A DNA stretch of 64,000 nt, taken from contig NZ_FZMZ01000005.1 of assembly GCF_900187325.1 (NCBI RefSeq), positions 124,001 through 188,000 on the forward strand, in the 5' to 3' direction. The notes beneath the pieces are model-generated. The model searched no databases. It saw nothing but the letters and a program-made list of their open reading frames with translations, and was not told the origin of the DNA. The position numbers and the translations under genes are program-made. Below are positions 1 to 9,070 of the stretch, in pieces (position 1 is the stretch's first letter; each line of letters opens with the position of its first letter). Source of the DNA: Virgibacillus ndiopensis. GTDB lineage: Bacteria > Bacillota > Bacilli > Bacillales > Amphibacillaceae.

Positions 1-1263
1 ATCATGATTGTATTACCAATCATGTTTTACATTTCAACTAAACTAAGACGTAACATTCGCCGATCATGGCAAAACGTAAGAATCCAACAATCACGCTTGA
101 ATTCTCATTTAAATGAAGGTATTCAAGGAATCCGAATTACCCAATCCTTTTCACAGGAACAAGAAAATGCGGAATATTTCAATGGTGTTAATGAGGATAA
201 TTTTGAAAGCTGGCGAATTGCCTCGAAAAAGAGTGCAATGTTTCGTCCATTCGTTGAGATGAGTAATGCAGTTGGAACAATTATTCTAATCACATATGGT
301 GCATATTTGATTCTTTTAGGAGAAGCGAATGGTGGTATTGAAATAGGTACTTTTGTAGTATTTGCGTTCTTCTTAGGAATGTTTTGGGAACCTATTTCAA
401 GGCTTGGTCAAATGTATAATCAGCTTTTAATGGCGATGTCAGCCTCTGAGAGGATATTTGAATTCTTGGATGAAAAGCCAAACGTTGAAGAGAAAGAAAA
501 TGGATTTGAATTTACGGACATGAAAGGGAAGATTGAATTTGACCGTGTTCAATTCTCCTATGAGAAGGATCGTATTGCATTGCATGAAATATCTCTAGAC
601 ATAGAACAGGGTCAAACCATTGCGCTTGTTGGTCATACTGGTAGTGGAAAATCAACTATCGCAAATTTAATAAGTCGATTTTATGACCCAACAAAAGGAA
701 CCGTTCATATTGATGGGCATGATCTACGCGAAGTGAAATTAGATAGTTTGCGTCAGCAAATTAGTGTTGTATTGCAAGATACATTTATTTTTTCTGGAAC
801 TATCATGGAGAATATCCGCTTTGGACGTCCAAATGCTACTGATGAAGAAGTAATCAATGCTGCCAAAGTTGTTGGAGCTGACGAATTTATTGGTCGTTTA
901 GCAAATGGATATGAAACTGAAGTAGAAGAACGGGGGAATGTATTGTCAGCAGGTGAGAGGCAATTGTTGTCATTTGCGAGAGCGCTTCTTGCTGATCCGC
1001 GAATATTGATTCTAGATGAAGCTACTGCAAGTATTGATACGGAAACAGAAGTAAAAATACAAACTGCTTTAGGCAAGTTATTAAAGGGAAGAACTGCAAT
1101 CATTATTGCTCACAGGCTTTCCACCATTCGTGAAGCTGATGAAATATTTGTATTGCAACACGGAAAGGTATTGGAACATGGTAATCATCAACAATTAATG
1201 GACTATCGTGGAGAATATTTTGATTTAGTAAAATCACAATTTCAAATGTTAGATGCAATGTAA
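1..1263 (+). CDS. ABC transporter, fused permease/ATPase half-exporter (5' end outside window)
   Basis: The reading frame is open from the first base, so the N-terminal part is missing and the ATG at 4 is internal. The visible 420 residues hold the end of a type-IV ABC exporter membrane domain (hydrophobic segments near residues 85-150) followed by a nucleotide-binding domain from about residue 180. Walker A GHTGSGKST is near residue 212, the Q-loop VLQDTF follows, the signature is LSAGERQ instead of the usual LSGGQ, Walker B is ILILDEATA and the H-loop is IIAHRLST. This is the pattern of B. subtilis YfiC/YknV-type multidrug exporters, which often work as heterodimers; the partner gene would lie upstream, outside the window. 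The substrate cannot be told. It is not convincingly CydC or CydD although cydAB follow, because a terminator-like hairpin separates them. Confidence 0.88.
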   Translation: MMIVLPIMFYISTKLRRNIRRSWQNVRIQQSRLNSHLNEGIQGIRITQSFSQEQENAEYFNGVNEDNFESWRIASKKSAMFRPFVEMSNAVGTIILITYGAYLILLGEANGGIEIGTFVVFAFFLGMFWEPISRLGQMYNQLLMAMSASERIFEFLDEKPNVEEKENGFEFTDMKGKIEFDRVQFSYEKDRIALHEISLDIEQGQTIALVGHTGSGKSTIANLISRFYDPTKGTVHIDGHDLREVKLDSLRQQISVVLQDTFIFSGTIMENIRFGRPNATDEEVINAAKVVGADEFIGRLANGYETEVEERGNVLSAGERQLLSFARALLADPRILILDEATASIDTETEVKIQTALGKLLKGRTAIIIAHRLSTIREADEIFVLQHGKVLEHGNHQQLMDYRGEYFDLVKSQFQMLDAM

Positions 1264-1278
1264 ATGTAGTTAGTAGTA

Positions 1279-1309
1279 GCAGCCTCTTTTGTAAAGGGGT
1301 TGCTTTTTT
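1279..1309 (+). terminator. Rho-independent terminator of the ABC transporter gene
   Basis: The stem GCAGCCTCTTT pairs with AAAGGGGTTGC (two G-U pairs) and is followed by a run of T, 15 bases after the stop codon. Confidence 0.7.
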
Positions 1310-1462
1310 GTATAGAAAGTTAATGATGTGTACTGGGAATTCACTATGGGTATATTAAAAAAGGTGGAAGTTAATTAAATTTGATGCATGATGAGCATAT
1401 TAATATGGAGTTCAATTCTTCAATTTAATCATACGGAACGGAATGGGGGAGGTAAAGCAATA

Positions 1463-2809
1463 ATGGAATTTGACAGTGTTTTGATGAGTAGAATGCTTAC
1501 AGCAATGACGCTTGGATTTCACATCATTTTTGCAACAATAGGTGTCGGGGTCCCAGTAATGATCTCCATTGCGGAGTTTTTAGGTATTAAGAAAAAGGAT
1601 CCCCATTATACATTGCTGGCACGTCGTTGGACAAGGGGATTTGTGATAACAGTTGCAGTTGGTGTAGTAACTGGTACAGCAATCGGCTTGCAATTATCAT
1701 TACTGTGGCCAAATTTTATGCAAGTAGCTGGAAATGTGATTAGTTTACCTTTGTTCCTGGAAACATTTGCGTTTTTCTTTGAAGCTATTTTTCTAGGAGC
1801 CTATCTTTATACATGGGATCGATTTAAAAACCCTGTCATCCATTGGCTCTTGTCATTACCGATTGTAATTGGATCAAGTTTTTCAGCGGTATTTATTACT
1901 TCTGTTAATGCATTTATGAACACACCACAAGGATTTACAATGGAGGACGGAAAAATAACAACAATTGATCCAATTGCAGCAATGTTGAATCCAGCCACAC
2001 CAACTAAGGTATTTCATGTACTTAGTTCATCTTATTTAACATCGGCAGCGATACTTGCTGCGATTACAGCGTTTATTATATTAAAGAAAAAATCATCAAC
2101 TTATCATAAAAAAGCCTTAAAACTAACGGTTTCAGCTACTTTCATTTTTGCTTTATTAACGGCGATTGCTGGTGATTTATCAGCTAAATTTTTAGCGGAT
2201 TATCAACCAGAGAAATTAGCAGTTGCGGAATGGCACTTTCAAACAGAGAATGGAGCAGATTTAATCTTATTCGGTAATTTAAATGAAAACCATGAAGTAG
2301 AAAATGAAATCCGAATACCAAACTTTTTAAGTTTTTTGGCACATGGTGATTTTAATAGTAAGGTAACTGGTTTAGATCATTTCCCAAAGGATGAAATTGC
2401 ACCATTTTGGGTCCATTACATGTTTGATCTAATGGTTATTCTAGGGATGTTTGCTTTAACCGTTTCACTTTTTTATTTAGTATTCTACAAAGTAAAAAAA
2501 TGGAACGAACATAATAAGTGGTTACTAATTTTATTGATCATCAATGGTCCGCTAGCAATGATTGCATTAGAGTTTGGTTGGATATATGCAGAGGTGGGAA
2601 GACAACCGTGGATTTTGCGTGGATATATGAAGGTGGATCATGCTGCTACAACGTCTCCACATGTTGATTCCATGTTTTTCTTATTTTTAGCCTTGTATAT
2701 TATATTAGGGACATTATGTGTGATTGTTTTACGAAAGTTGTTCCGAGATAGTCCAGTTGAAATTGAGCTTGAAGAACGATATCCAAACATAAAAAAGGGT
2801 GATGAATAA
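1463..2809 (+). CDS. cydA: Cytochrome bd menaquinol oxidase subunit I
   Basis: CydA is the heme-bearing subunit of the bd-type terminal oxidase. It takes electrons from menaquinol and reduces oxygen at high affinity in the cytoplasmic membrane without pumping protons. The 448-residue product has about nine membrane segments, the N-terminal helix with the conserved His (TLGFHIIFATIGVG), HVLSSSY around residue 186, and GRQPW near residue 380, with the short Q-loop typical of Firmicutes. The ATG at 1463 is chosen because GGGGAGG lies 9 bases upstream; an in-frame ATG at 1388 would add 25 residues and has no ribosome binding site. The stop overlaps the cydB start (TAATG), so the two are translationally coupled. 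No cydCD assembly genes follow, unlike B. subtilis. Confidence 0.95.
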   Translation: MEFDSVLMSRMLTAMTLGFHIIFATIGVGVPVMISIAEFLGIKKKDPHYTLLARRWTRGFVITVAVGVVTGTAIGLQLSLLWPNFMQVAGNVISLPLFLETFAFFFEAIFLGAYLYTWDRFKNPVIHWLLSLPIVIGSSFSAVFITSVNAFMNTPQGFTMEDGKITTIDPIAAMLNPATPTKVFHVLSSSYLTSAAILAAITAFIILKKKSSTYHKKALKLTVSATFIFALLTAIAGDLSAKFLADYQPEKLAVAEWHFQTENGADLILFGNLNENHEVENEIRIPNFLSFLAHGDFNSKVTGLDHFPKDEIAPFWVHYMFDLMVILGMFALTVSLFYLVFYKVKKWNEHNKWLLILLIINGPLAMIALEFGWIYAEVGRQPWILRGYMKVDHAATTSPHVDSMFFLFLALYIILGTLCVIVLRKLFRDSPVEIELEERYPNIKKGDE

Positions 2810-3825
2810 TGAGTTATGAAATCATCGGAATAACGGTACTTTGGATATTTTTATACGGCTATCTAATCGTGGCATCAATCGATTTTGGTGCAGGTTTTTT
2901 TGCCTTTTATGCAAAGATGACGAAAAAAGATCATATTATCAATCAGTTAATTTCGAGGTATTTATCACCTGTATGGGAGGTGACGAATGTATTTTTTGTT
3001 TTCTTTTTTGTAGGATTGGTTGGTTTTTTCCCTGATGCCGCCTATTATTATGGCAGTGCATTATTGGTACCAGGGTCGATAGCAATAGTTCTATTAGCTA
3101 TTCGTGGTTCGTTTTATGCATTTGAGAATTATGGATCTAAGAAAAGTAATCTTTACATGTTTTTATACGGTGCCACAGGCTTATTAATACCTGCGTCACT
3201 TTCAATCGCCTTAACGTTATCGGAAGGTGGTTTTATCGTAGAAAAAAATGGGGAAGTATCCCTTTTATTGAATGCGTTGCTAACTAGCCCATATTCCTGG
3301 AGTGTTGTATTTTTAGCTATTGTGTCTGTACTCTATATTAGCTCTACATTTTTGACATTTTATGCTGCACGTGCAGATGACAAGCCGGCATTAAAATTAG
3401 TGAAAAACTATGCCTTGTTTTGGAGTGTTCCAACGATTATTGCCAGTCTAACTACATTCATTGCATTAAGTCAGCACAATCCAAGACACTATAACGAGAT
3501 GATGGAATTATGGTCGATGTTCGGCTTGTCAGTCGGATTTTTCATGATTGCTATGTGGTTAATTTTTCAAGGTAAATATTATGGTCTAGCTTTTATTTCT
3601 GTAATGCTACAGTTTTTCTTTGCCTTTTTTGGCTATGGATGGGCGCATTTACCGTATTTACTTGATCCATATATCACAATTTATGAAAATGCGACACATG
3701 AGTCAATGGGAATAGCCTTAATTATCGCCTTTATCGCAGGTTTATGTTTGTTGGTGCCTTCCTTACTGCTGTTAATGAAGATGTTTCTATTTGACGCAGA
3801 TTATGTGAAAGGAGAAAAATCGTAA
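2809..3825 (+). CDS. cydB: Cytochrome bd menaquinol oxidase subunit II
   Basis: CydB is the second membrane subunit of cytochrome bd and stabilises the heme pair in CydA. The 338-residue protein is almost wholly hydrophobic (about eight or nine membrane segments) and starts with the family pattern of a helix followed by DFGAGFFAFYAK, close to the usual DFGxG motif. Its ATG shares one base with the stop of cydA. No cydX-like or cydCD gene follows; ktrC begins 63 bases further on. Confidence 0.95.
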   Translation: MSYEIIGITVLWIFLYGYLIVASIDFGAGFFAFYAKMTKKDHIINQLISRYLSPVWEVTNVFFVFFFVGLVGFFPDAAYYYGSALLVPGSIAIVLLAIRGSFYAFENYGSKKSNLYMFLYGATGLLIPASLSIALTLSEGGFIVEKNGEVSLLLNALLTSPYSWSVVFLAIVSVLYISSTFLTFYAARADDKPALKLVKNYALFWSVPTIIASLTTFIALSQHNPRHYNEMMELWSMFGLSVGFFMIAMWLIFQGKYYGLAFISVMLQFFFAFFGYGWAHLPYLLDPYITIYENATHESMGIALIIAFIAGLCLLVPSLLLLMKMFLFDADYVKGEKS

Positions 3826-3888
3826 TACAATTATCTAACAGAATATGATAGACTAAATAGAAGTAATTTGGATGATGGAGGAAAAGGG

Positions 3889-4557
3889 ATGAAACGAGAA
3901 TTTGCGGTAATAGGATTAGGTCGTTTCGGTGGAAGTATCTGCCGTGAATTAAGTATGGAAGGTATGGAAGTATTAGCAATTGATAATGATGAAGACAAAA
4001 TTAATGAGTTTAAAAATATTGCATCTCATGCTGTTATAGCAGATTCCACAGATGAAGCAACGTTAAAAGAGTTAGGTATTAAAAATATCGACCATGTTAT
4101 TGTGGCGATAGGGGATAACATTCAGGCAAGTATCTTAACAACGGTTGTTTTAACGGATTTGGGTATTGAAAAAATTACTGTTAAGGCACAAAACGATTAC
4201 CATGAAAAGATTTTAAATAAAATAGGTGCAAACCAGGTTGTTCATCCGGAGCGTGATATGGGGAAACGGATTGCACATAATATTATTTCCAATAATATTC
4301 TTGATTATTTGGAACTATCGGATGACCATAGTATAGTTGAAGTTAAAGTTGGAGAAAAAATGATTGGAAAAACATTAATTGAATTAGATATCCGGGCAAA
4401 TTACGGATGTAACGTCGTGGCCATTAAACGCGGCAAAGAGATTAATGTTTCCCCAAGTGCCGAGGATGCTCTAAGAGAAGACGATATATTAATTGTTATC
4501 GGGTCAGATAAGGATATTTCCCGATTTGAAAAACACCTAGTAGTGGAGAATGATTAA
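3889..4557 (+). CDS. ktrC: K+ channel regulatory (RCK) subunit KtrC/KtrA type
   Basis: This 222-residue cytosolic protein is the gating ring subunit of a Ktr potassium uptake system; it binds ATP/ADP or c-di-AMP and opens a KtrB/KtrD channel encoded elsewhere. The N-terminal RCK_N Rossmann fold begins with GLGRFGGSICREL and has an acidic residue at the end of strand 2 (AIDND). The C-terminal RCK_C domain covers about residues 135-220. The start at 3889 is preceded by GGAGG at a good distance; an in-frame ATG at 3868 is not. KtrC is preferred over KtrA because the gene stands alone without ktrB, but the two are hard to separate by sequence. A terminator follows directly. Confidence 0.88.
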   Translation: MKREFAVIGLGRFGGSICRELSMEGMEVLAIDNDEDKINEFKNIASHAVIADSTDEATLKELGIKNIDHVIVAIGDNIQASILTTVVLTDLGIEKITVKAQNDYHEKILNKIGANQVVHPERDMGKRIAHNIISNNILDYLELSDDHSIVEVKVGEKMIGKTLIELDIRANYGCNVVAIKRGKEINVSPSAEDALREDDILIVIGSDKDISRFEKHLVVEND

Positions 4558-4585
4558 AAAAACCTGTGTAAAGCAGGTTTTTTTT
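4556..4585 (+). terminator. Terminator of ktrC
   Basis: AAAAACCTG pairs with CAGGTTTTT across a 7-base loop and ends in a long T run, directly behind the ktrC stop. Confidence 0.8.
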
Positions 4586-4641
4586 ATTTATTTAAAGGTA
4601 ATGGAATAGAAAGGACGTGAATGAAGAAAGGGTGTGCTTAT

Positions 4642-6363
4642 ATGTTTGAAAAAAGAACTGGAGAAATACTTACTGATCTTCTAGTTCAATGGAAGGTAAA
4701 TCATATTTATGGGATGCCTGGTGATTCAATTAATGAATTAATTGATGATTTGCGCAAAAAACAGGAGAATATTGATTTTATCCAAATTCGTCATGAAGAG
4801 GTTGGGGCATTAGCTGCGAGTTCTTATGCAAAATTGACAGGAAAGCTTGGTGTATGCTTATCGATAGCTGGGCCAGGTGCAATTCACTTGCTTAATGGCT
4901 TATATGATGCAAAACAAGACTCGGTGCCTGTTTTGGCACTTGTTGGACAAGTATCAAGTTCTCAGGTTGGAACAGATGCTTTTCAAGAAATAAATTTAGA
5001 GACGTTGTTTGATGATGTAGCTGCGTTTAATAAACGGGCCGAATCTGCTGAACAATTGCCTGACCTATTAAATATGGCTATTAGGACTGCTTACGCTAAA
5101 AAAGGTGTTGCCGTTTTAATCGTTCCAGATGATCTATTTGCAGTCAAACAAAAACAAACAAGTCAATTAGCGGCATCAGAATATATTGAACCTACTAAAA
5201 TTCCTGATCAAGATTCATTACATTACGCAGTAGACTTATTAAATAATGCAAAAAAACCGGTTATTTTAGCTGGCAGAGGTGCACGAGGTGCAAGAAATGA
5301 ATTAGTTGAATTTGCTCATACGATCAAATCCCCTATTGTGTTAAGTTTGTTAGGTAAAGGGATTATCCCTGATTACCATGAGCTAAACCTAGGTCAACAT
5401 GGGCAAATTGGAACTAAGCCTGCCTATGAAGCTATTATGAATACCGATTTGTTGCTGCTTATTGGAACTTCCTTTCCATACCGTGACTTTTTGCCTTCCG
5501 ATGCTAAAGCTATTCAAATAGAATTAAAATCGGAAAAAATCGGTAATTACTATCCTATTACACAAGGTCTTTGCGGGGATGTAAAAAATATTCTGCCAAT
5601 GCTTACGTCAATGATTCCTGAGGAAACCGATTGTTCATTTTTAGAAAAATACCAGGAAAAAATGAAAAAATGGCATGTCCATATGCAAGAAGAGAAAATA
5701 GATAAAACAAATCCAATCCAAGCACCACAGCTTATGTATCAACTGGAACAGGTAATAGAGAATGATGCCATCATTTCCTGTGATGTTGGAAATGTCACCG
5801 TATGGACAACGCGCTTTTTCCCGTTTAAAAACCAAAAATTTCTTATTTCTGGTCGTTTAGCTACAATGGGGTCTGGGTTACCTGGAGCAATAGCATCTCA
5901 AATAGCTTTTCCGGAGAAACAAGTAATTGGGATTTGTGGCGACGGTGGTTTTACAATGGTAATGCACGATTTTGTTACAGCGGTCAAATATAATTTACCA
6001 ATTAAAATAGTTATATTAAACAACAGTAAGATAGGCATGATTAAATATGAGCAAGAAGAAATGGGACACCTTCATTACCAGACAGAGTTAGGAGATATTG
6101 ATTTTGCTGCATTTGCTAAAAGTTGTGGTGGTGAGGGCTATCGTGTTGACAATCAAGAAGATATGAGAAATGTATTGCAACAAGCTTTCACATCAAATAA
6201 ACCAACCATTATTGATGTTATAATAGAAGAACAGGCACCTTTGCCAGGAAAAATAACATATGACCAAGCCATCACATACGGTCAATATTTAATTAAGGAA
6301 TTTTTTACAAATAATAAGGTTGAGTTTCCAGATGTGAAAAAATCGATTAGAAGGCTGATATAA
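4642..6363 (+). CDS. Thiamine diphosphate-dependent pyruvate oxidase (YdaP/PoxB family)
   Basis: A TPP enzyme of about 573 residues with the three-domain layout of pyruvate oxidases: N-terminal PYR domain (MPGDSINEL, catalytic-type Glu in RHEEVGA near residue 45), a central FAD-binding domain (about 185-330) and a C-terminal PP domain with the TPP/Mg motif GDGGFTMVMHDF...NN near residue 430. PoxB-type enzymes oxidise pyruvate to acetate and CO2 and pass electrons to quinone; SpxB-type enzymes make acetyl phosphate and H2O2. Which one applies cannot be decided from sequence alone. An ATG at 4621 with AAAGGA five bases upstream is an equally possible start and would add MKKGCAY; the later ATG fits the start of homologues as I recall them. 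Close to cydAB, it may feed electrons to the same quinone pool. Confidence 0.85.
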   Translation: MFEKRTGEILTDLLVQWKVNHIYGMPGDSINELIDDLRKKQENIDFIQIRHEEVGALAASSYAKLTGKLGVCLSIAGPGAIHLLNGLYDAKQDSVPVLALVGQVSSSQVGTDAFQEINLETLFDDVAAFNKRAESAEQLPDLLNMAIRTAYAKKGVAVLIVPDDLFAVKQKQTSQLAASEYIEPTKIPDQDSLHYAVDLLNNAKKPVILAGRGARGARNELVEFAHTIKSPIVLSLLGKGIIPDYHELNLGQHGQIGTKPAYEAIMNTDLLLLIGTSFPYRDFLPSDAKAIQIELKSEKIGNYYPITQGLCGDVKNILPMLTSMIPEETDCSFLEKYQEKMKKWHVHMQEEKIDKTNPIQAPQLMYQLEQVIENDAIISCDVGNVTVWTTRFFPFKNQKFLISGRLATMGSGLPGAIASQIAFPEKQVIGICGDGGFTMVMHDFVTAVKYNLPIKIVILNNSKIGMIKYEQEEMGHLHYQTELGDIDFAAFAKSCGGEGYRVDNQEDMRNVLQQAFTSNKPTIIDVIIEEQAPLPGKITYDQAITYGQYLIKEFFTNNKVEFPDVKKSIRRLI

Positions 6364-6389
6364 TGATTAAGGCTATTTTATAAAAAAAT

Positions 6390-6787
6390 TGTTGCTTTTA
6401 TACAAAAGTCATAGAATGCGACATAACAGTAACGTGATTTTCGCTCCGGGCACTCACTTTCCGCGGGCGGCTGGTGAGCCTCGTCGCGGGGTCTCACCTA
6501 TGCCTTTCCTCCCGCAGGAGTCGACTGCTCTCCGCTCCAACCACCGACATTTAGTGGTGAATGTTATGAAATCGCAGGTGGCGCTCAATCCTAGCGAAGG
6601 GAAAATACGGAGACTCCTGCGGGAAAGCGAAGACGGTGAGACCCCACAGGGAGCGGTCTTTGCGAGCGAGGAGGCTCAGCGCGAGCCCGCGGAAAGCGTA
6701 GTATTTTCCCGCAGCGTGTCTCAGAGTACCGAACATGATTTTAACGTACGTCGCATTTTACCTGAAACTACGAGGTTAATAAGCAAT
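6390..6787. repeat. MITE-like GC-rich palindromic repeat, copy A
   Basis: This stretch is much richer in G+C than its surroundings and fills the gap between two convergent genes. It is a large imperfect palindrome: blocks CTTTCCGCGGGC, GAGCCTC, GGGGTCTCACC and CCCGCAGGAGTC on the left recur as reverse complements on the right. The right unit (6599-6710) is bounded by GGGAAAATAC and GTATTTTCCC. The outer ends carry AATGCGACATAA (left, 6416) and the matching ACGTCGCATTTTA (right, 6748). Related copies lie at 20000-20293, 47583-48022 and 58460-58710. It holds a 140-codon open frame that I regard as spurious. Confidence 0.85.
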
Positions 6788-6811
6788 AGAATTTACGTAA
6801 AACGTGCATAA

Positions 6812-7009
6812 TTAAAAATTAAAAAACGAATCGTTATTTTCGTACATTTGGTGTGTATCATTTTGTGCTTGAGGATTCTGTTCCCGTTGATTTTTAGTAC
6901 CATCATAGGAGTTATCAAAGGACTGTCCACTTTTTTTAGCCCTGCGATCATAAAGAAGTGCAACAATAAATATGATAACAATTGGAACAACAATATAAAG
7001 CCAGGTCAC
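6812..7009 (-). CDS. Small single-span membrane protein of unknown function
   Basis: A 65-residue product with one N-terminal membrane helix (TWLYIVVPIVIIFIVALLYD) followed by a charged, Asn/Gln-rich cytosolic tail. The GTG at 7009 is chosen because a very strong AGGAGGTGATTTC sits directly upstream; the ATG at 7036 would place this sequence inside the gene. I do not recognise the family. It lies downstream of rnjA on the same strand, separated by a perfect 17-bp inverted repeat, so it may be cotranscribed or have its own promoter. Confidence 0.65.
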   Translation of the reverse strand: MTWLYIVVPIVIIFIVALLYDRRAKKSGQSFDNSYDGTKNQREQNPQAQNDTHQMYENNDSFFNF

Positions 7010-7035
7010 CGAAATCACCTCCTGTATAAGTAACA

Positions 7036-7107
7036 AAGGATGACATCGTTATTATAGGTATCATCATAATTAGTTTATGTGAGTACTTCTATAACGATGT
7101 CATCCTT
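7036..7107 (-). other. Perfect 17-bp inverted repeat between rnjA and the next gene
   Basis: Arms 7036-7052 (AAGGATGACATCGTTAT) and 7091-7107 are exact reverse complements around a 38-base AT-rich centre. No T run follows on the minus strand, so it is not a standard terminator. It may form a stem in the rnjA 3' region or be a protein-binding site. Confidence 0.75.
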
Positions 7108-7188
7108 AAGTTGTTGGTAATTATAGCAGCAAGAATATTAGCTAGTCATTATTTTCTAGCTTTTGACCACTTGCCTCTAACTTCTGTA

Positions 7189-8856
7189 TTAAATTTCCAT
7201 AATAATTGGCAATACCATTGGTCTACGTTTTGTTTTTTCATAGAGGAATGGTGCAATTGTATCTGTTATTTCATTTTTAATCTCTGACCATTGTGTTGTT
7301 TTGCGTTCCATCACTTTATTCAAATGTGCCGCAACGAGCTTTTGTGCTTCATTAATTAAATCCTCAGATTCTCTCATGTAGACAAAACCACGTGAAATAA
7401 TATCTGGTCCAGAAGAAACTTTAAACTCTTTCATATTAATACTAACCACCACAATGACAAGTCCTTCTTCAGAAAGTATTCGTCTGTCACGTAATACAAT
7501 GTTACCAATGTCGCCAATACCGCTACCATCAACATAGACAGACCCAGAAGGTATTTTTCCTGCAATGGTTGCATTGTCTTTTCCTAATGCAAGGACATCG
7601 CCATTATCCATAATGAAAGAATTTGCTGGATCGATACCACATAATTTTGCAAGCTTTGTATGCTCTTTTTGCATGCGGTATTCTCCATGGATAGGCATGA
7701 AAAATGTTGGTTTAATCAGTCTGAGCATTAATTTTTGCTCTTCTTGACTTCCATGTCCTGACGTATGAATATCGCTAAGTTTGCCATGAATTACGTCAGC
7801 TCCAGCGCGGTATAATTTATTAATTGTACGACTTACACTGATTGTATTTCCAGGGATTGGAGAAGAAGAAAATACAACCGTGTCACCAGGGATTATTTGG
7901 ATTTGTCTATGTGTACCATTTGCAATTCGTGATAATGCAGCCATCGGTTCTCCTTGTGATCCAGTACAAAGAATGGTTACGTCTTGTGCAGGGAGACGGT
8001 TTATTTGATTTGCATCAATAAATGTCTCTTTTGGAGCATTAATGTAACCTAATTCTCGTCCAATTGTAATGGATGACTCCATACTACGGCCGAAAACAGC
8101 AATTTTACGATTATGTTTTACGGCAGCTTCTACTACTTGTTGCAGACGAAAAATGTTGGAAGCGAAAGTTGCAAAAATTATTCTTCCATTCGTTTTACTA
8201 AAAATGTCATTGATACTACCACCAACAACGCGTTCAGACATAGTAAATCCAGGTACTTCACTATTTGTGCTATCGGAAAGTAAGCAAAGTACGCCTTCTT
8301 TACCTATTTCAGCCATTTTGGTTAAATTAGCTGGTTCTCCGACAGGTGTAAAATCAAATTTAAAATCTCCAGTATGAACGATATTTCCTGGAGGGGTTTT
8401 CACAACGATACCATATGAATCCGGGATACTGTGTGTTGTTCGGAAAAAAGCGACAGATGTTTTACGGAATTTAATAACATCGTCTTCTCCAATAATATTT
8501 AACTTAGCATTTCTTAATAGTCCATGCTCGTCTAATTTGTTTCTGATTAAGCCGATCGCGAGTTTTCCAGCATAAATTGGTACATTAATTTCACGTAGTA
8601 GGTAAGGGATACCTCCTATATGATCTTCATGACCATGAGTAACAATTAATCCTTTAATTTTATCTTGGTTTTGTACTAGGTAGGTATAATCAGGAATCAC
8701 ATAATCGATGCCAAGTAATTCATCTTCAGGAAATTTAATTCCCGCATCGATTAGAATTATTTCATCTTGAAACTGTACACCATATGTGTTTTTTCCAATT
8801 TCTCCCAGTCCGCCTAGTGCAAAAACTGCTGTCTGGTCATTTTTTACAAATTTCAT
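7189..8856 (-). CDS. rnjA: Ribonuclease J1
   Basis: RNase J1 is the 5'-3' exonuclease and endonuclease central to mRNA decay and rRNA maturation in Bacillales. The 555-residue protein has the metallo-beta-lactamase core with the zinc ligands in [10 protein letters not shown] (near residue 74), HTGDFKFD (about 162) and the beta-CASP insert (about 210-370), plus the late motif SGHGSQEEQ and a C-terminal domain. Length equals that of B. subtilis YkqC (555). It starts 4 bases behind the rpoY stop, so rpoY-rnjA form an operon as in B. subtilis. RnjA rather than RnjB is supported by the rpoY neighbour. Confidence 0.95.
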   Translation of the reverse strand: MKFVKNDQTAVFALGGLGEIGKNTYGVQFQDEIILIDAGIKFPEDELLGIDYVIPDYTYLVQNQDKIKGLIVTHGHEDHIGGIPYLLREINVPIYAGKLAIGLIRNKLDEHGLLRNAKLNIIGEDDVIKFRKTSVAFFRTTHSIPDSYGIVVKTPPGNIVHTGDFKFDFTPVGEPANLTKMAEIGKEGVLCLLSDSTNSEVPGFTMSERVVGGSINDIFSKTNGRIIFATFASNIFRLQQVVEAAVKHNRKIAVFGRSMESSITIGRELGYINAPKETFIDANQINRLPAQDVTILCTGSQGEPMAALSRIANGTHRQIQIIPGDTVVFSSSPIPGNTISVSRTINKLYRAGADVIHGKLSDIHTSGHGSQEEQKLMLRLIKPTFFMPIHGEYRMQKEHTKLAKLCGIDPANSFIMDNGDVLALGKDNATIAGKIPSGSVYVDGSGIGDIGNIVLRDRRILSEEGLVIVVVSINMKEFKVSSGPDIISRGFVYMRESEDLINEAQKLVAAHLNKVMERKTTQWSEIKNEITDTIAPFLYEKTKRRPMVLPIIMEI

Positions 8857-8860
8857 ATGA

Positions 8861-9070
8861 TTACACAGACTCCAACATAAAATGTTCAGATTGCTTTTCG
8901 TAGGCTAAATGTGCCTCATCTAATACTTGGATAAACTCGATATTAAGGTCGCGATCTAAGAGTTTGGTACGTACTTCTTTTTCGGATTCTGCCTCTACAT
9001 AGAGACTTTTTGTGCGTTCTCTAACAGGAATTTCTTGTTTTAATTCCTGATATAATACTTTAAAAATCAT
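8861..9070 (-). CDS. rpoY: RNA polymerase epsilon subunit (YkzG)
   Basis: A 69-residue acidic protein, the same length as B. subtilis YkzG. The epsilon subunit binds the downstream side of core RNA polymerase in Firmicutes; its fold resembles phage Gp2. The start is typical ([20 protein letters not shown]) with the family's [11 protein letters not shown] continuation. An AGGAGAGATGG-type ribosome binding site precedes the ATG. It lies 4 bases upstream of rnjA, the conserved arrangement. Confidence 0.92.
   Translation of the reverse strand: MIFKVLYQELKQEIPVRERTKSLYVEAESEKEVRTKLLDRDLNIEFIQVLDEAHLAYEKQSEHFMLESV

Noticed and set aside
753-1103. 116-codon minus-strand frame inside the ABC ATPase
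   Set aside because: Antisense shadow of conserved Walker and signature motifs; no ribosome binding site.
1388-1462. 25-residue N-terminal extension of CydA
   Set aside because: The first helix of CydA starts with the MEFDSVLMSRM segment, and GGGGAGG is placed for the ATG at 1463.
6389-6811. 140-codon open frame inside repeat copy A
   Set aside because: It runs through both palindromic arms, has no ribosome binding site, and its translation (RGVSPMPFLPQES, ETPQGAVFASEEAQ) is simply the repeat read out; copies B and D do not keep the frame.
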